Assembly: GCA_020205615.1 (NCBI GenBank)
Contig: CM035170.1
Location: 60,067,322 to 60,131,321, forward strand
DNA from: Panax quinquefolius
Lineage: Eukaryota > Streptophyta > Magnoliopsida > Apiales > Araliaceae
DNA: 64,000 nt
Direction: 5' to 3'
Part shown: positions 21,936 to 32,480 of the stretch, one piece after another
How positions within the stretch are numbered: the stretch's first letter is position 1
Layout of the letters: each line of letters starts with the position of its first letter
The notes under the pieces: generated by a model
Seen by the model: the letters and a program-made list of their open reading frames with translations, nothing else
What the model was told of the DNA's origin: nothing
Databases searched by the model: none
Translations under genes and position numbers: made by a program

Positions 21936-22068
21936 GGTAGTTACTATTGACGAAGGTAATTACTATTGATGAAGGTAATTACTATTGACGAAGGTAATTA
22001 CTATTGACGAAGGTAATTACTATTGACGAAGGTAATTACTATTAATGAAGGTAATTACTATTGACGAA
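21936..22068. repeat. 19-bp minisatellite, 7 copies, 5' LTR of B
   Basis: Seven units of GGTAATTACTATTGACGAA with occasional substitutions; the sister LTR has three (14236-14292). Confidence 0.9.
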
Positions 22069-22746
22069 GAGACTCTTAGATGATGACATATGGGCCCCCC
22101 ATAAAATAACCAAACTTACCACAAACATCTCATAATAGACTCTTTATATGCATCAAGGATTGAATAAATATTACCACAAATCATTTTATTTTTAATCAAC
22201 ACATATTTAATCTTTCAACATTTATTAATCATTTATAACTTATCGTCTCAATTATTGATTTAATAATATAACATATTATACAGATGATACCATGACAATA
22301 ATTAAATCAATAATATAAGAGATATGATCGCAAAGAATTATCGTGAGCAATAATTGAGTATAGTAAAGTGACTTCTCACGTAAGCATCAATAATCAATAC
22401 CGTGTGCTACTATGCAACCACGCGTATTACTGTACTTTTACTACCGGGTAGTTCAACAGTTTTAACGGTAACACCTCCGCCGTTATTTTCATAAAGTATT
22501 TTTGTCGTTTTCTCAATCCGACAATAATTCCGTTGTGGGGTCCACCAATGATTGTGTCGTCGTACGAATATTCCCCGACAAAAAGAATATTCCCCGACCA
22601 AACGAATATTTTATAACAACTTGCTTACTTTGCAAAATTTATAAATATTACCCACAACTATAACATTATATCAAATTTACTCCATAATATTCAAAAATAA
22701 TATTTATAAAAAATTCATCTTTATTTATAAAAGTTGGGGTCTTACA

Positions 22747-22751
22747 TTTAC
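22747..22751. repeat. TSD (TTTAC) right of element B
   Basis: It matches 12544-12548 and establishes B as one insertion into LTR C. Confidence 0.85.
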
Positions 22752-22967
22752 TGTATAAACAATTTATGTTTATATCTTCCGCAATAGTTATAGAATGTTT
22801 GTACCAGATCCGTAGTGATTTGGGACTCGGATTTGGGGCTATCATAGTTGGTATCAAAGCTGTTGGTTATAAACCTTAGGTAGGAATACCTTAGGCCAAT
22901 AACCGCAGTGAATATGATAAGATCTAACTCACACAGAGTTAGTTGGTCGGTAAGATTCAAAGTCGAA
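22752..22967 (+). mobile_element. Element C resumed: LTR end, primer-binding site and leader
   Basis: After B the LTR C sequence resumes and ends near 22846 in an eroded GGATTTGGGGCTATCATA (ancestrally GGGGGCGTTACA-like). GTTGGTATCAAAGC at 22847-22860 is a tRNA-Met PBS. It fixes the plus orientation of C. About 110 bp of leader follow before fragment F. No gag of C is visible in the window. Confidence 0.65.
22848..22860 (+). other. Primer-binding site of element C (tRNA-Met)
   Basis: TTGGTATCAAAGC differs from the initiator-Met complement TGGTATCAGAGC by one base and follows the LTR end directly. Confidence 0.7.
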
Positions 22968-23189
22968 TGTGACGCCCCCAAAATAGGTATACACCACCCA
23001 TTCTGAGTCGCCAAATACATGGTACAAAAACAAATACAACTTCAGTAATACAATTATCGTGCAAAATATGACAACACATATACTATGAGTTTGAATACAA
23101 ATATTGTCTAATAGACAGTATAAAAACTCAAAAGGAGTCCTCATTACAATTATTGATCCACTATTTTACAAAATAGTGAGGACTACTAA
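22968..23189 (-). mobile_element. LTR fragment F (B/D family), cut by the CACTA element
   Basis: It begins TGTGACGCCCCCAAAATAGG and follows the B and D LTRs for about 220 bp, including AGGAGTCCTCATTACAATTATTG, then stops exactly where CACTACAAAAAAATGGG begins. The rest of F should lie past the other CACTA end, outside the window. Confidence 0.75.
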
Positions 23190-23540
23190 CACTACAAAAA
23201 AATGGGCCTTTAGCAACGATTTTTCGGGCAACGACTTTATAAGTCGTTACTAAAAGTATATTTTTAGCAACGAAATATATCCTTCATTGCAGATTATGTC
23301 AGGCTTTCACTTTTTACAATGAAATTCGTAAGTCGTTGCAAAATTTCATTGCTAATCATTGGCGGGAAAAATTTTCGTTAGAAATTTGTTGCAAAATTTT
23401 CGGCCACTTGCTTTCCTGTCAGGGTGGGCAACAAAATTTTTTTTTGTTGCTAAAAATGGGGCTTTAGCAATGATTGTTCATGCAAAGTCGTTGCTAAAAG
23501 TGTATGTTTAGCAACGAAACTTGTCCTTCGTTGCAGATTG
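23190..23540. repeat. CACTA terminal and subterminal repeats
   Basis: Motifs TTTAGCAACGA and the complement TCGTTGCTAAA recur in both orientations at about 23210, 23226-23256, 23265, 23325 and again at 23463-23540. The block starting near 23203 is repeated from about 23456 (GGGCTTTAGCAATGATT ... TTGCAGATTGTGTCA), a partial duplication with a period near 255 bp. Such motifs bind the TNPA-like protein in characterised CACTA elements. Confidence 0.75.
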
Positions 23541-24153
23541 TGTCATCCGTTTTCCTTGTGCCTGAATGGTTGCTTCAAGCTCTTCATTTTTTTTGTGAGA
23601 CTCTTCTAACTCTGCTGCCAATGCAACTTTTTCTTTATTGATAGATGAAGACTTCTCTGCTCGAGGTCCTAATCCAAAGCCAATCAATCTCCTTGCCTTC
23701 TTACCCAACACTCGAGTCATAATCTCCCTTTTGTCATTATTGTCAAAATTTCTAGATTCTGCGTTCATCTCAGAGGTGCATTCAGACTCAAGTAATTTCA
23801 TTTCATTATGTGAAATTAATAACAAATGTAACTAATTCATTACATAATCCCAAATTTAAAAACAAGATAAGGTTTGTATAACTTACGTATGAAGCTTCAT
23901 TTCCAGGTTGTATCTAGTCGTTTGTTTCCTTTTTCTGATGTGTGCTCTTGTAACCTTCGATTGGATCTCCCTAAAAATCAAATTAGAATAATTAATAACA
24001 AGATCATTATTGTATAATTTTCTGTACAAGGAACATGAATTAAGGCTTAAGTATCCTGGTTTTCTAGTTTCAAGCATAGCTTATCAGTTTGTGTTTCCAG
24101 TGTTGTGTTCACTGTCTCAGGGTCATTATATACCATCTGATTCTCAGTACCCA

Positions 24154-24485
24154 TCTCCACCACAACCTACACAATCTCAAGTAAATCTGACTCCACAAAA
24201 TCACTTGTTACCGCAGTATAAGGCTCAGTGGTCCCAGCAGTTGCCTCAATAGACATCTTTGCAGGCTCAGTTTAGGCCCACATCACCTGCTGTTTAGTAG
24301 ACCAGTTCAGCCACATCTTCCAGCAAAGTGTTTGTTCTCATAATCAGAAACCAACTAGTAGCTGTAATCTTATGTATCGCCCTCCACAGTTCATGCGCAA
24401 CCATCCCTATAATGAACTGGTACTTTTCCCAAGTGCTTAAAATGAGAGTATGATTTACTTGAGATTGTGTAGGCTGTGGTGGAGA
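24154..24485. repeat. 34-bp inverted repeat inside the CACTA accessory gene
   Basis: Arms at 24154-24187 and 24452-24485 are complementary with one mismatch and flank a 264-bp spacer. Both arms can be read as SPPQPTQSQVN, one on each strand. Confidence 0.75.
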
Positions 24486-25794
24486 TTGTCTAGTACTATA
24501 CATGTCTTATTTTGAACATTCATAATTACATACCTTCTCAGAATGATGAACGACAAATGGTTTTGACCCTCCACTGTGAATGGCATTAGTGCCTCGATTT
24601 TTCGTGTTTACTTCTGAGTGATGCTGGAAAAAAAATATCATTGAACAAATTATAAAAATCTAATCTTTAAAAAAAAAACTGAATATCATAAGCATATAAA
24701 AAAAATGATGAAAGTTAGAATAATCATACAATAAATTTTTGTGATGTCCAATAATCACACATTTCAGTCCACTTGGCAATATCAATGTTGTTTGGAGGAT
24801 TTTTTCTTGCATCTTCGGTTGATTGAAAAGTTTTGAATAATTTGTAAAGCTTACACCTCTGCCCTCCATTCCTATCCTTCATTATTCCAAGTGCAACACA
24901 CTTCACATGAGGTTTAGAAAGGTTGATATCGAAGTGAGCCTAAAGAAAAAAATAATCCAGCAAAATTAACTAGTTCATGAAACAAAAACATCAAAAATAG
25001 CCTATTAAACTCTAATCCATGAATTCAATTGTTACTTGCACCTTTTATCTAACAAATCTTGTATCCTAATGAGTGTCATTCTCCATGGATTTATAGACAT
25101 GGTATAAAACAAAAACTAATTGCCAAAAAGGACAAATGCAGACTCAACTATGAATAACAATATTTGACATAATTTAATATTATGCATCTTACTTCAACCC
25201 TTGACAATGATTCTTCAATTACTCCCTCTGTAATATCCTTGAACTTGGTATTCATTGGGAGGTGGTGGCGGACCATCAATCCTATCTCTGACGACTACTT
25301 AGCTGATTCTGTAGGATCTATGGGCCTTCCTTTACTAGGTGACACATTGATAGCAAACTTCTTTCCATTTGACTTGGTGAGTTTCTCAAGACCAATACCA
25401 CGAGTAGGTTCGCGTATTTTCTTTACTGGAGATGACGTTATTCAAATTATTAGATGTCAAAAAGTAAAAGGAACAACAAATTAACAAGAAAACAATAATT
25501 ATGTATATCATATATATATACACACACACACACACGTGTATAACATATGTCTACTAAATGGCCGAACATAAAACTCATATTGTGCAGACCCTTGCTCATC
25601 GGACGTCAGTGTCGGGCCACATTCTGTTGGTGGGGTAGAATTTTCACCAACTATAGTGTCATTAGTACCTTTCTTCGAGGTAGAAATAGGAGTACGCACT
25701 TCATTCGCATGACCATCATTGGCATTCGGTGAACGTGCAGTCATTGAACGTAATTTTCTTGTTCGACCCACAAGTGATGGTTGAGCAGATCGAG

Positions 25795-25890
25795 TTCGTG
25801 ATCTTGTGATTGGGCTTCTTGGAGGACTTGATGTCAGCAAAATTCGTGATCTTGTGATTGGGCTTCTTGGAGGACTTGATGTAAGCACAA
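25795..25890. repeat. 48-bp direct duplication in the CACTA accessory gene
   Basis: Two tandem copies begin TTCGTGATCTTGTGATTGGG at 25795 and 25843. They encode the repeated SSPPRSPITRSR segment. Confidence 0.85.
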
Positions 25891-26032
25891 TTCTTCTTTT
25901 TACACGAGGATTTGAACCTTCAGTTAAGTTTAGTTCAACTTCTTCATTATCCTCAAAGACCTCAACATTTTACGAGGCTAAATATTTTCTTGTTTGAGCT
26001 GCTCCTTTCCTCTTAAATATAGGACCAGACAT

Positions 26033-29000
26033 TTTGAAGTACCAATTATGCAGGATGAGTAAATTTCTGAAACTACATAATCAGATCAGTTATATGTATT
26101 AGTAAATAAGACATGTATAGTACTAGAAAGTAATACTTAAGCATGTCATACATCTCAAAATCATCACTAGGTTCACCATGCATGCCTAAATTCACACATC
26201 CAAAAGAAGCTAATTCATTTATTAAAGTATAACAGCAGAAACCCAAATCAATTAGATAAAATGAGTGTAAATGGAAATGTAAATCTCTTTTGCAATCAAG
26301 AACTATTAATACAGACAAGAGAGTAAAACCTATATTTTACCTCCAAAAGCACAGAGAAGTACATAAACTCATCAAGCTAGACCAAAATCAAAACATAAAC
26401 CACATCGATCCATAAATAATCCAAGATATTTACTCCATATTCAACATAATCACAAATAAACTGATTATAAAAACAAACAACAATATAAATCGAAGTCAAT
26501 AAGAAGATACTTTCCTGACCTGCGAAAAAAACCCTCGCCAGTTACGCCAGAGGAGACCTAGCCCTTATTTTGGGAATAAGTGAATGAGAAGTGAATGAGA
26601 AGAAAGGGTAATATATTAATTGGAGCGAAATATCATACATATCTTTTCGACTAAACGATTTTTGGAGGGAAATATAATATATTGGAGCGAAAATTATAGC
26701 GGGGGATAAATTTATAATAATATTGTGAGTTAGATTAATTAATATCAGTGTCTCTTAGACTAAATATAAATAAAGAAAAATTTAACACTTTTTTACATAT
26801 TTGTAATATTAGAGATGAAAAACAATTTCTTTTCTATCTCTGGACTTGTGATATACATGATATTTATTAAAAATACATAATAATATTGTTAATTTAATAG
26901 ATAATTATTATTATTTTTAGATAATTAGTACTCTTCGTCATATATTAAACGTCTTCATTTGATTTTGTTACGTGAAATTGACAATTTTTAAAAAAATTAA
27001 ATATACGTCTATTGATTATGACCGTAATAAATTATGGATAATTTACTACAATTGTCAAGATTCGGAATTTAAAATTTATGTATAAATAATTTTAAAAATT
27101 ATTTATTAGACCATCAAAGTCACATTATGGAGTTTATAAGGAGTATTATATAGATAATTATTTATACGTCTACTAATTTATAAATAATATGTTTTGCATA
27201 AACAATAAGGTGCTATTTGTTTACATCTGATTGTCTCTTAATGGACTGCCTCTTATTCGCTAAGAGACATGATGCTGTTTTTTTTCTTTTTTTGTTACCT
27301 CTGAATGCCTCTTAATCGGTAAGACAGAAAATAAAATCTTAATAATTAATAGTTATAAGTTTTAATATTGATATAAATTTATCGCCATTCTTTATTTCTT
27401 CTTAAAAATGTACTCCTAAATCTTAATAAGTGTTAATTTTGTAGTATTGTTGATGTAATATTAATAAAATTGTGATGATAAACTTAAAAATATTGTCATA
27501 AAATTAAAACCATGTTATGAAACTTAAATATTTGTCAAATATAAACGTGTGGTTAATTATATTAAAAATTAAGACAATCGAATTTGATTTACTTTATTTT
27601 TATTAATACTTATTTTACAAATATTTAAAAGACTACCTATGTTCCAAAATTTTAAATTTTTTCGTTCATAAATATTTTATACATTCCATTCCACTCCATA
27701 TAGAATTGAGTTAAATTTCATGTAATTCAAGAAACAAAATATTAATTTCAACATTGATATATTATCTATATGACCGAATGATCTTATGTAGAAAACGTCT
27801 ATTTCACTTATCATATCACGATGCATATAGTTTTGTATATTTTAAATGATTGGGGATCACATGAAATTTTTACAATCAAAACTTTAGGATTATGTTTATT
27901 TGAAAAAAAATATTATTGGGATTTGAATATTTATATTAATTTAACATTACTTATGAATATGTTCTCCCATGATATAAATTATAGTGAATATAAATTATAT
28001 TATATATAAATGCATTAAAATTTTAACAATATTAAATTTAATTTTAATAACATTATTTACATAACTTACAATATCGATTATGGACTATAATAATCTATAA
28101 AGTAAATATATTTCAATACTTTAAAATTTAAAATTTCATACATTAACCATATCATAAAGAAATAGAAAAATACAATATGATGGTGGCGCTCTTATGTGGA
28201 ATATAGCACAAATGAAAAAAAAACATATGTTTTACGAGAAAGAGTAAAGTTTGAGTTTATTCTTTAATTTATAATATACTACAATTCAAGTTGTAATGTA
28301 ATTAATATTTTAATACAATTTTTATTCTTAATAATATTTTTTAAGTAATTTAAATTATTAATTGTATTAAATAGAATATTAACTTATAATAATTTAAAAA
28401 TTAAAATATTGTTAATTGACAATAAGCAAAATTATAATAATTATTACTTTTTTTTTGCGAGCAATGACTATTTATATTACTTTTTTTATTCTACAAAAAG
28501 AGTTATATTTGAGTTTGTTATAATTAATTTATAATATCCTAAAATTTAAATTTATTAAAATAATAATAATTTAAGGATAATATTCCTTCTAATTTTTATT
28601 TTTTTTTAAATAATGTTATCAAACTCTGTTTTTGGAACTGAATCCCTAACTTACCAAACAGTTGTTTGGTGTTATATGGAAGAAAGAGGCTAATTTGGGT
28701 TCCTTTCTTAGCAAAACTTACGATTAGCAATTTCACAATTTGGGTTTCTTCTCCTTCCTTGCGTAGTATAGCCAAAACTCACATCCATCCCATCCGTAGT
28801 TCACTTGCACTCATGTCCTCCATCACAGGCACATGTTCTACTTCTCTCCTCCATCCGTAGTTTCGCTTGCACTCAAGTCGATCCCATCCAGGTTCTAGGG
28901 TTGTTTTTCTTCTTCCATTCTCTTTCAACTTGGTAAGAAATCAAATCTCAGTTTATTTATTTCTTAATATCTGCACTTTGTTTATTCATTTGCACTTAAT

Positions 29001-30278
29001 CAAATCTGAAATTGGGTATACGTGATGATCAAATCTGATATTGGTAATATGTCATTACCATTTGGCTATCACACCTGTTTTGGTTGGATGAAATACGTGC
29101 TATTTTTAAGTTGGATGAAAAATGTTGCTCTAGTCTTTGAATCTGTGTACATTTGTCAAATATTATGCACTTTTAATCATTTGATTTATTTTTCAATCTT
29201 GTTGTACTGATAAGGTTATGTTAATTTTAAATATGTGGAATATTCTACTTGCTAAATATTCTACTTGCTAAAACTGGGTAGTGCAGAATTCAAGTCAAAA
29301 GTGCAGAATTTAAGTTAATTGCTATAACTTTGTCTGCATCCACCAAAATAATAATGGCCTCACTGTTCTTCCCTCCCCCTCCCTCCCTCCCTCCCTCCCT
29401 CCCTCCCTATCTACACCCCAAAACCACTGGGTTCCCAAATCCTTCCAAAGAAACTGACATATTTAAAAACATTTCTTGGTCATGTATGTGGAAGGAGATG
29501 ATGTACTTTTTATAGAAGTGGTGACAGGATACAAAATACCATCTCTGAAAATATCAAGGTCTCCCCCTTGATATGAGAAACATCAATCTGAATGAAATGT
29601 GAAGGAACAATAGAAACATTCTTCTTCTCTCATTTTCTCAAGGCTTTCACATGTTTCAGTTTGTCATCCTGCACATCTCCGTTATTTGCCTCCCTCTGTG
29701 TGGTACCATTACTTGAATGTAACAATTCTATAAAAGCTGCAATAAGGGAAATACACGTGATTGAAAAAAAATTATTCAGAGAAGCTTACAATTATTTAAT
29801 ATCATCAAATATATACTAAAGTTATGACGAGAGAATAAAAACAGAAGGAAAACTATTAAAAACAATAGTTGGACCAGATTCTAACTTCCGTAAAAAATAG
29901 ATGTATTTTATTTACTCACACTGCACATCAAGGCATTCATGCCAAGGCTTATCATACAATTAACTGCATGTTTACTGAATGTTAACAAGTTATTTACAGT
30001 CTACAAATATGAAAGGGGAAATGCAGATAATCACTCCAATGTCACAAAACCTTTAGTCTTTTGATATTCCAAACAGTTTATCTGGTGTTGGTCTTATACA
30101 AGTTCAGATTTTCTGATTGTGTGTCTCAACTCTTAAGCATGTCGCAAACACATAATAATATCTTATTAAGTTACCTCACTTGCAAATTTGAAAGACACAC
30201 GAGTTACAAATCAAGCTTTATCTGATATTTGTGTATTGTGTTATTGTTTAAATCACTGGTTGAGTTGATGTAATTGAG
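26033..30278. other. CACTA intergenic region between divergent genes
   Basis: About 4.2 kb, very AT-rich, with no convincing ORF. It should contain the divergent promoters of the two CACTA genes. The stretch 28700-28932 has a higher GC content and ends at CTTGGTAAGAAAT, a good splice donor. TTTCAGGTTG at 30290-30299 is a matching acceptor just before the transposase ATG, so 28700-28932 is a candidate 5' untranslated exon. A CCCT microsatellite lies at 29371-29407. The remainder shows nothing I can name. Confidence 0.45.
29371..29407 (+). repeat. (CCCT)n microsatellite
   Basis: About nine consecutive CCCT units within the CACTA intergenic region. Confidence 0.9.
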
Positions 30279-30311
30279 TTGATGAATAAATTTCAGGTTG
30301 AACTTAATTTC

Positions 30312-30905
30312 ATGGATAAGAGTTGGACGCATCATGAGCGTATATCATTGACTTATCGCAATGGGGTCAAAAGCTTCATTGAGCATGTACGTGCAACATT
30401 TGGCCCAACAGTTGACATTAGATGTCCTTGTATCAAGTGTATGAACCTATACACTAAAACCCAAGAAGAGGTGTCTTCATATTTGTGCATAAATGGGATA
30501 ATGCCTTCTTATGATAAGTGGATTTACCACGATGAATCCATTACACGTAAACCCAATGAACATGGTCAGAATATTTTCTCTCAAAATAAGGAGTTTATGG
30601 ACTATGATTTAGATGGCGATGAGGATGAAATTCAGACACTAATGGAAGATATTAATCGAGGAACCTTTGCTGTTGGTGGGAATGAAGATACCTTCCAAAA
30701 TCGAAATCATACCAGATTTGAACAAATGCTATATATGTTAGACAAAGAGTTATATCCGGGATGCCAAAAGTACTCCATTTTGTCATTTGATATAAAATTA
30801 CTGCATTTGAAGGTTTTCAACAATTGGACAAATAAGTCCATAGACATGCTACTTGAGTTGATTAAAGATGTTCTTCCTGATGGTGCGAATTTGCCAAAAT
30901 CATAC
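30312..30905 (+). pseudogene. CACTA transposase (TNP2-like), N-terminal exon, split by Copia1
   Basis: From MDKSWTHHERIS the frame matches the plant transposase-associated domain: YRNGVKSFIEHVRATFGP, then the Cys motif IRCPCIKCMN, then VSSYLCINGIMPSYDKWIYH. An acidic region (YDLDGDEDEIQ) and LKVFNNWTNKSIDMLLELIKDVLP lead to the conserved LPKSYYEAK. Copia1 inserted between the two Tyr codons. The same open frame extends upstream to an ATG at 30279, but the family usually starts at MDKSW and a splice acceptor-like TTTCAG lies between them, so I take 30312. The protein would bind element ends and cut and rejoin DNA. Before the insertion this exon was intact. Confidence 0.85.
30901..30905. repeat. 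TSD (CATAC) left of Copia1
   Basis: CATAC here and at 55588-55592; both copies derive from the codons of the interrupted transposase. Confidence 0.9.
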
Positions 30906-32465
30906 TGTTAGAGTTTATGCCCTAGAGGCCAATTATTTGATATAATTGCTTAACGTTTTGATATTATATTTGATTGAATAAATATATGATTTTATTATGG
31001 TTTTATTTATTACGTAATATAATTGTTAACATAATAAAATTCCTTAGAATAGTGATACAAATTATATAGTTTCAAGTATGTGACTTGAACATGAGATTAT
31101 ATAATTACAATTAGTATCATTATTCTTAAATGTCCATAGTCGAGTATCATTGTTGATGGGACAACAATGATGCATTAAGACTAGTATGTGGATTGACTGA
31201 TGACCAAATCTCATTGGTCATAAATATATGAGATATTAAGTCAATGCATAGGTACATGTTAAAGAATGATGTACTGGACAGACCCACCATGAGAATTCTA
31301 TATGGAGCATTATGCGAAGTGTCATTAGCCATTCTTATAGTGACAATGATGTAATGGTCCTCCGACCTGAAATTGCTATATTACTACACGAGAATTTATG
31401 TACTTTGATATCATCAAATGTCACCTTTAATAGGGTGGACTATAAAGGTGATTATTGGGTTCATCATGAATCGTGTGAGAAATATGAGTGATCTAGATAG
31501 AATTTAACCATCCTATATATTATGGGTGATATCCATAGGTCTCTTGATTGAGTAGGACTATGAAATGCATGGCCATGCTCAAATAGTGATTTGTTTCATA
31601 TAGTCTACTCATTGATCAAGAAAACTCAGATTAAATTATGAAGAGTATACACATTCCATGATTCGAGTTTAATCTAGGATATTAAGGTTAAAAGGATTAA
31701 ATTACATTGAAACATTGGTCATGAAAAGGTTGCATCGAATCATCGATCTTATTATTACTTGGGTAGCAGTGATGCATTACTAAATGTCGCTCACTGTTTA
31801 TAATTTTATAATATGATTTTAAAATTATTGCCAACGTAATAATAACCTATAGGGTCACACACAAAGAACGTAATTAAAAGGAAATTAATTTAAATTGTAA
31901 AGATTTAAATATGTCAATATGATTGATAGAATTTTAAATTACGAATTTAAATTAATAGGATAATTTATATATAGGTATATTAATTAAGATTTAATTAAGA
32001 TATATATAAATTCGGATTTTAATAATATTAGGTTTTTGATTAATTCCTCCTAACTGCTATATATATGATATATATCAGTCACTTTAGGTTTTACGTCAAA
32101 AAATAAAAAACCCTAGCCGCTCTTAGAGAGAGACTAGAGAAAATAGCTTCAAAAATCCTCATCCTTGGTGGCTAGTACTGCGGTTCCTTCTTCTGCAGAT
32201 TGTAGGACGATTCGCGGAGCGTTCGTGTAGATACCGTAGAGACGCAGCTCGTTTGGATTGCGTTGGAGATTCGATTGTATAAATTCCAGTTTCTTAATTC
32301 GTGGATTGCGTTGGAGATTCGATCGTATCAATTTCAGTTTCTTAATCGGTATAATTTCTAACCTCTGAATTAATTGAATTTTTTGCATTGATCCTGTTTT
32401 AGGGTTTCAGAAATTGCTTTAAAGATTTTATTTTCGCTGTGCATTTCTGTGTCGAAACCCCAACA
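30906..32465 (+). mobile_element. 5' LTR of Copia1
   Basis: 1560 bp, from TGTTAGAGTTTATGCCC to GAAACCCCAACA, followed directly by the PBS. It aligns along its length with 54021-55587. Confidence 0.9.
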
Positions 32466-32480
32466 GTGGTATCAAAGCTA
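32466..32480 (+). other. Primer-binding site of Copia1 (tRNA-Met)
   Basis: GTGGTATCAAAGCTA directly follows the 5' LTR and matches the initiator-Met complement with one change. Confidence 0.8.

Larger units (their letters stand above)
12549..22746 (-). mobile_element. Element B: pol-deleted chromovirus-like gypsy element with both LTRs and TSD
   Basis: It has a 3' LTR (12549-17407, interrupted by a solo LTR), an internal region (17408-20289, 2.9 kb) and a 5' LTR (20290-22746), flanked by TTTAC on both sides. LTR ends are TGTGACGCCCCC-like (mutated to TATGACG at 12549 and badly eroded at 20290) and GGTCTTACA. The internal region keeps gag, a protease active site, the start of RT and the C-terminal part of integrase with a chromodomain-like tail. 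About 2.5 kb of pol is gone. The domain order gag-PR-RT-(RH)-IN identifies a Ty3-gypsy element; the chromodomain-like tail points to a chromovirus. Confidence 0.85.
20290..22746 (-). mobile_element. 5' LTR of element B
   Basis: It is 2457 bp and aligns with 12549-14622 plus 17061-17407. It carries the TATA box at 21803-21814 (minus), the GCACTAC motif array (20837-21070), the 57-bp array (21377-21615), the 31-bp array (21838-21931) and the 19-bp minisatellite (21936-22068). The terminal TGTGACGCCCCC at 20290 is eroded, while the other end, TCTTACA, is intact and followed by the TSD. Confidence 0.85.
23508..26032 (-). pseudogene. Transposase_24-type (Ptta/En/Spm) accessory gene of the CACTA element
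   Basis: Minus-strand exons can be followed from the ATG at 26032. The N-terminus (MSGPIFKRKGAAQTRKYLAS, then an in-frame TAA) leads into a Ser/Pro/Arg-rich region with a duplicated LTSSPPRSPITRSR. Next come GLEKLTKSNGKKFAINV (about 25400), KCVALGIMKDRNGGQRCKLY and WTEMCDYWTSQKFI (24906-24730), and SEVNTKNRGTNAIHSGGSKPFVVHHSEK (about 24620-24535). The gene ends in a basic, Glu-rich coiled-coil-like segment GKKARRLIGFGLGP...AAELEESHKKNEELEA (23780-23540). These blocks match the plant Transposase_24 family found as the second gene of CACTA elements. Donor-like AAG/GTATGT at about 24532 supports an intron. Stops and an inserted-looking segment around 24130-24490 make it a likely pseudogene. Confidence 0.65.
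23190..30905. mobile_element. CACTA (En/Spm-type) transposon, left part
   Basis: The element starts with the terminal CACTACAAAAAAATGGG at 23190, preceded by TAA as probable 3-bp target duplication. Repeated TTTAGCAACGA-like subterminal motifs lie within the next 340 bp. Inside are a Transposase_24-type gene (minus) and the start of a TNP2-type transposase (plus). Copia1 interrupts the transposase exon at 30905. The element continues at 55593-55991 and is interrupted again by E. The right terminus is outside the window. Confidence 0.85.

Noticed and set aside
27208..28680. hAT-like MITE or element in the CACTA intergenic region
   Set aside because: GGTGCTATTTGTTTACATCTGA near 27208 recalls ends of some hAT elements, but no matching inverted terminus or 8-bp duplication was found.
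28666..28860. Protein-coding gene in the GC-richer part of the CACTA intergenic region
   Set aside because: The short ORF has no recognisable motif; the position, composition and GTAAGA donor fit an untranslated exon better.
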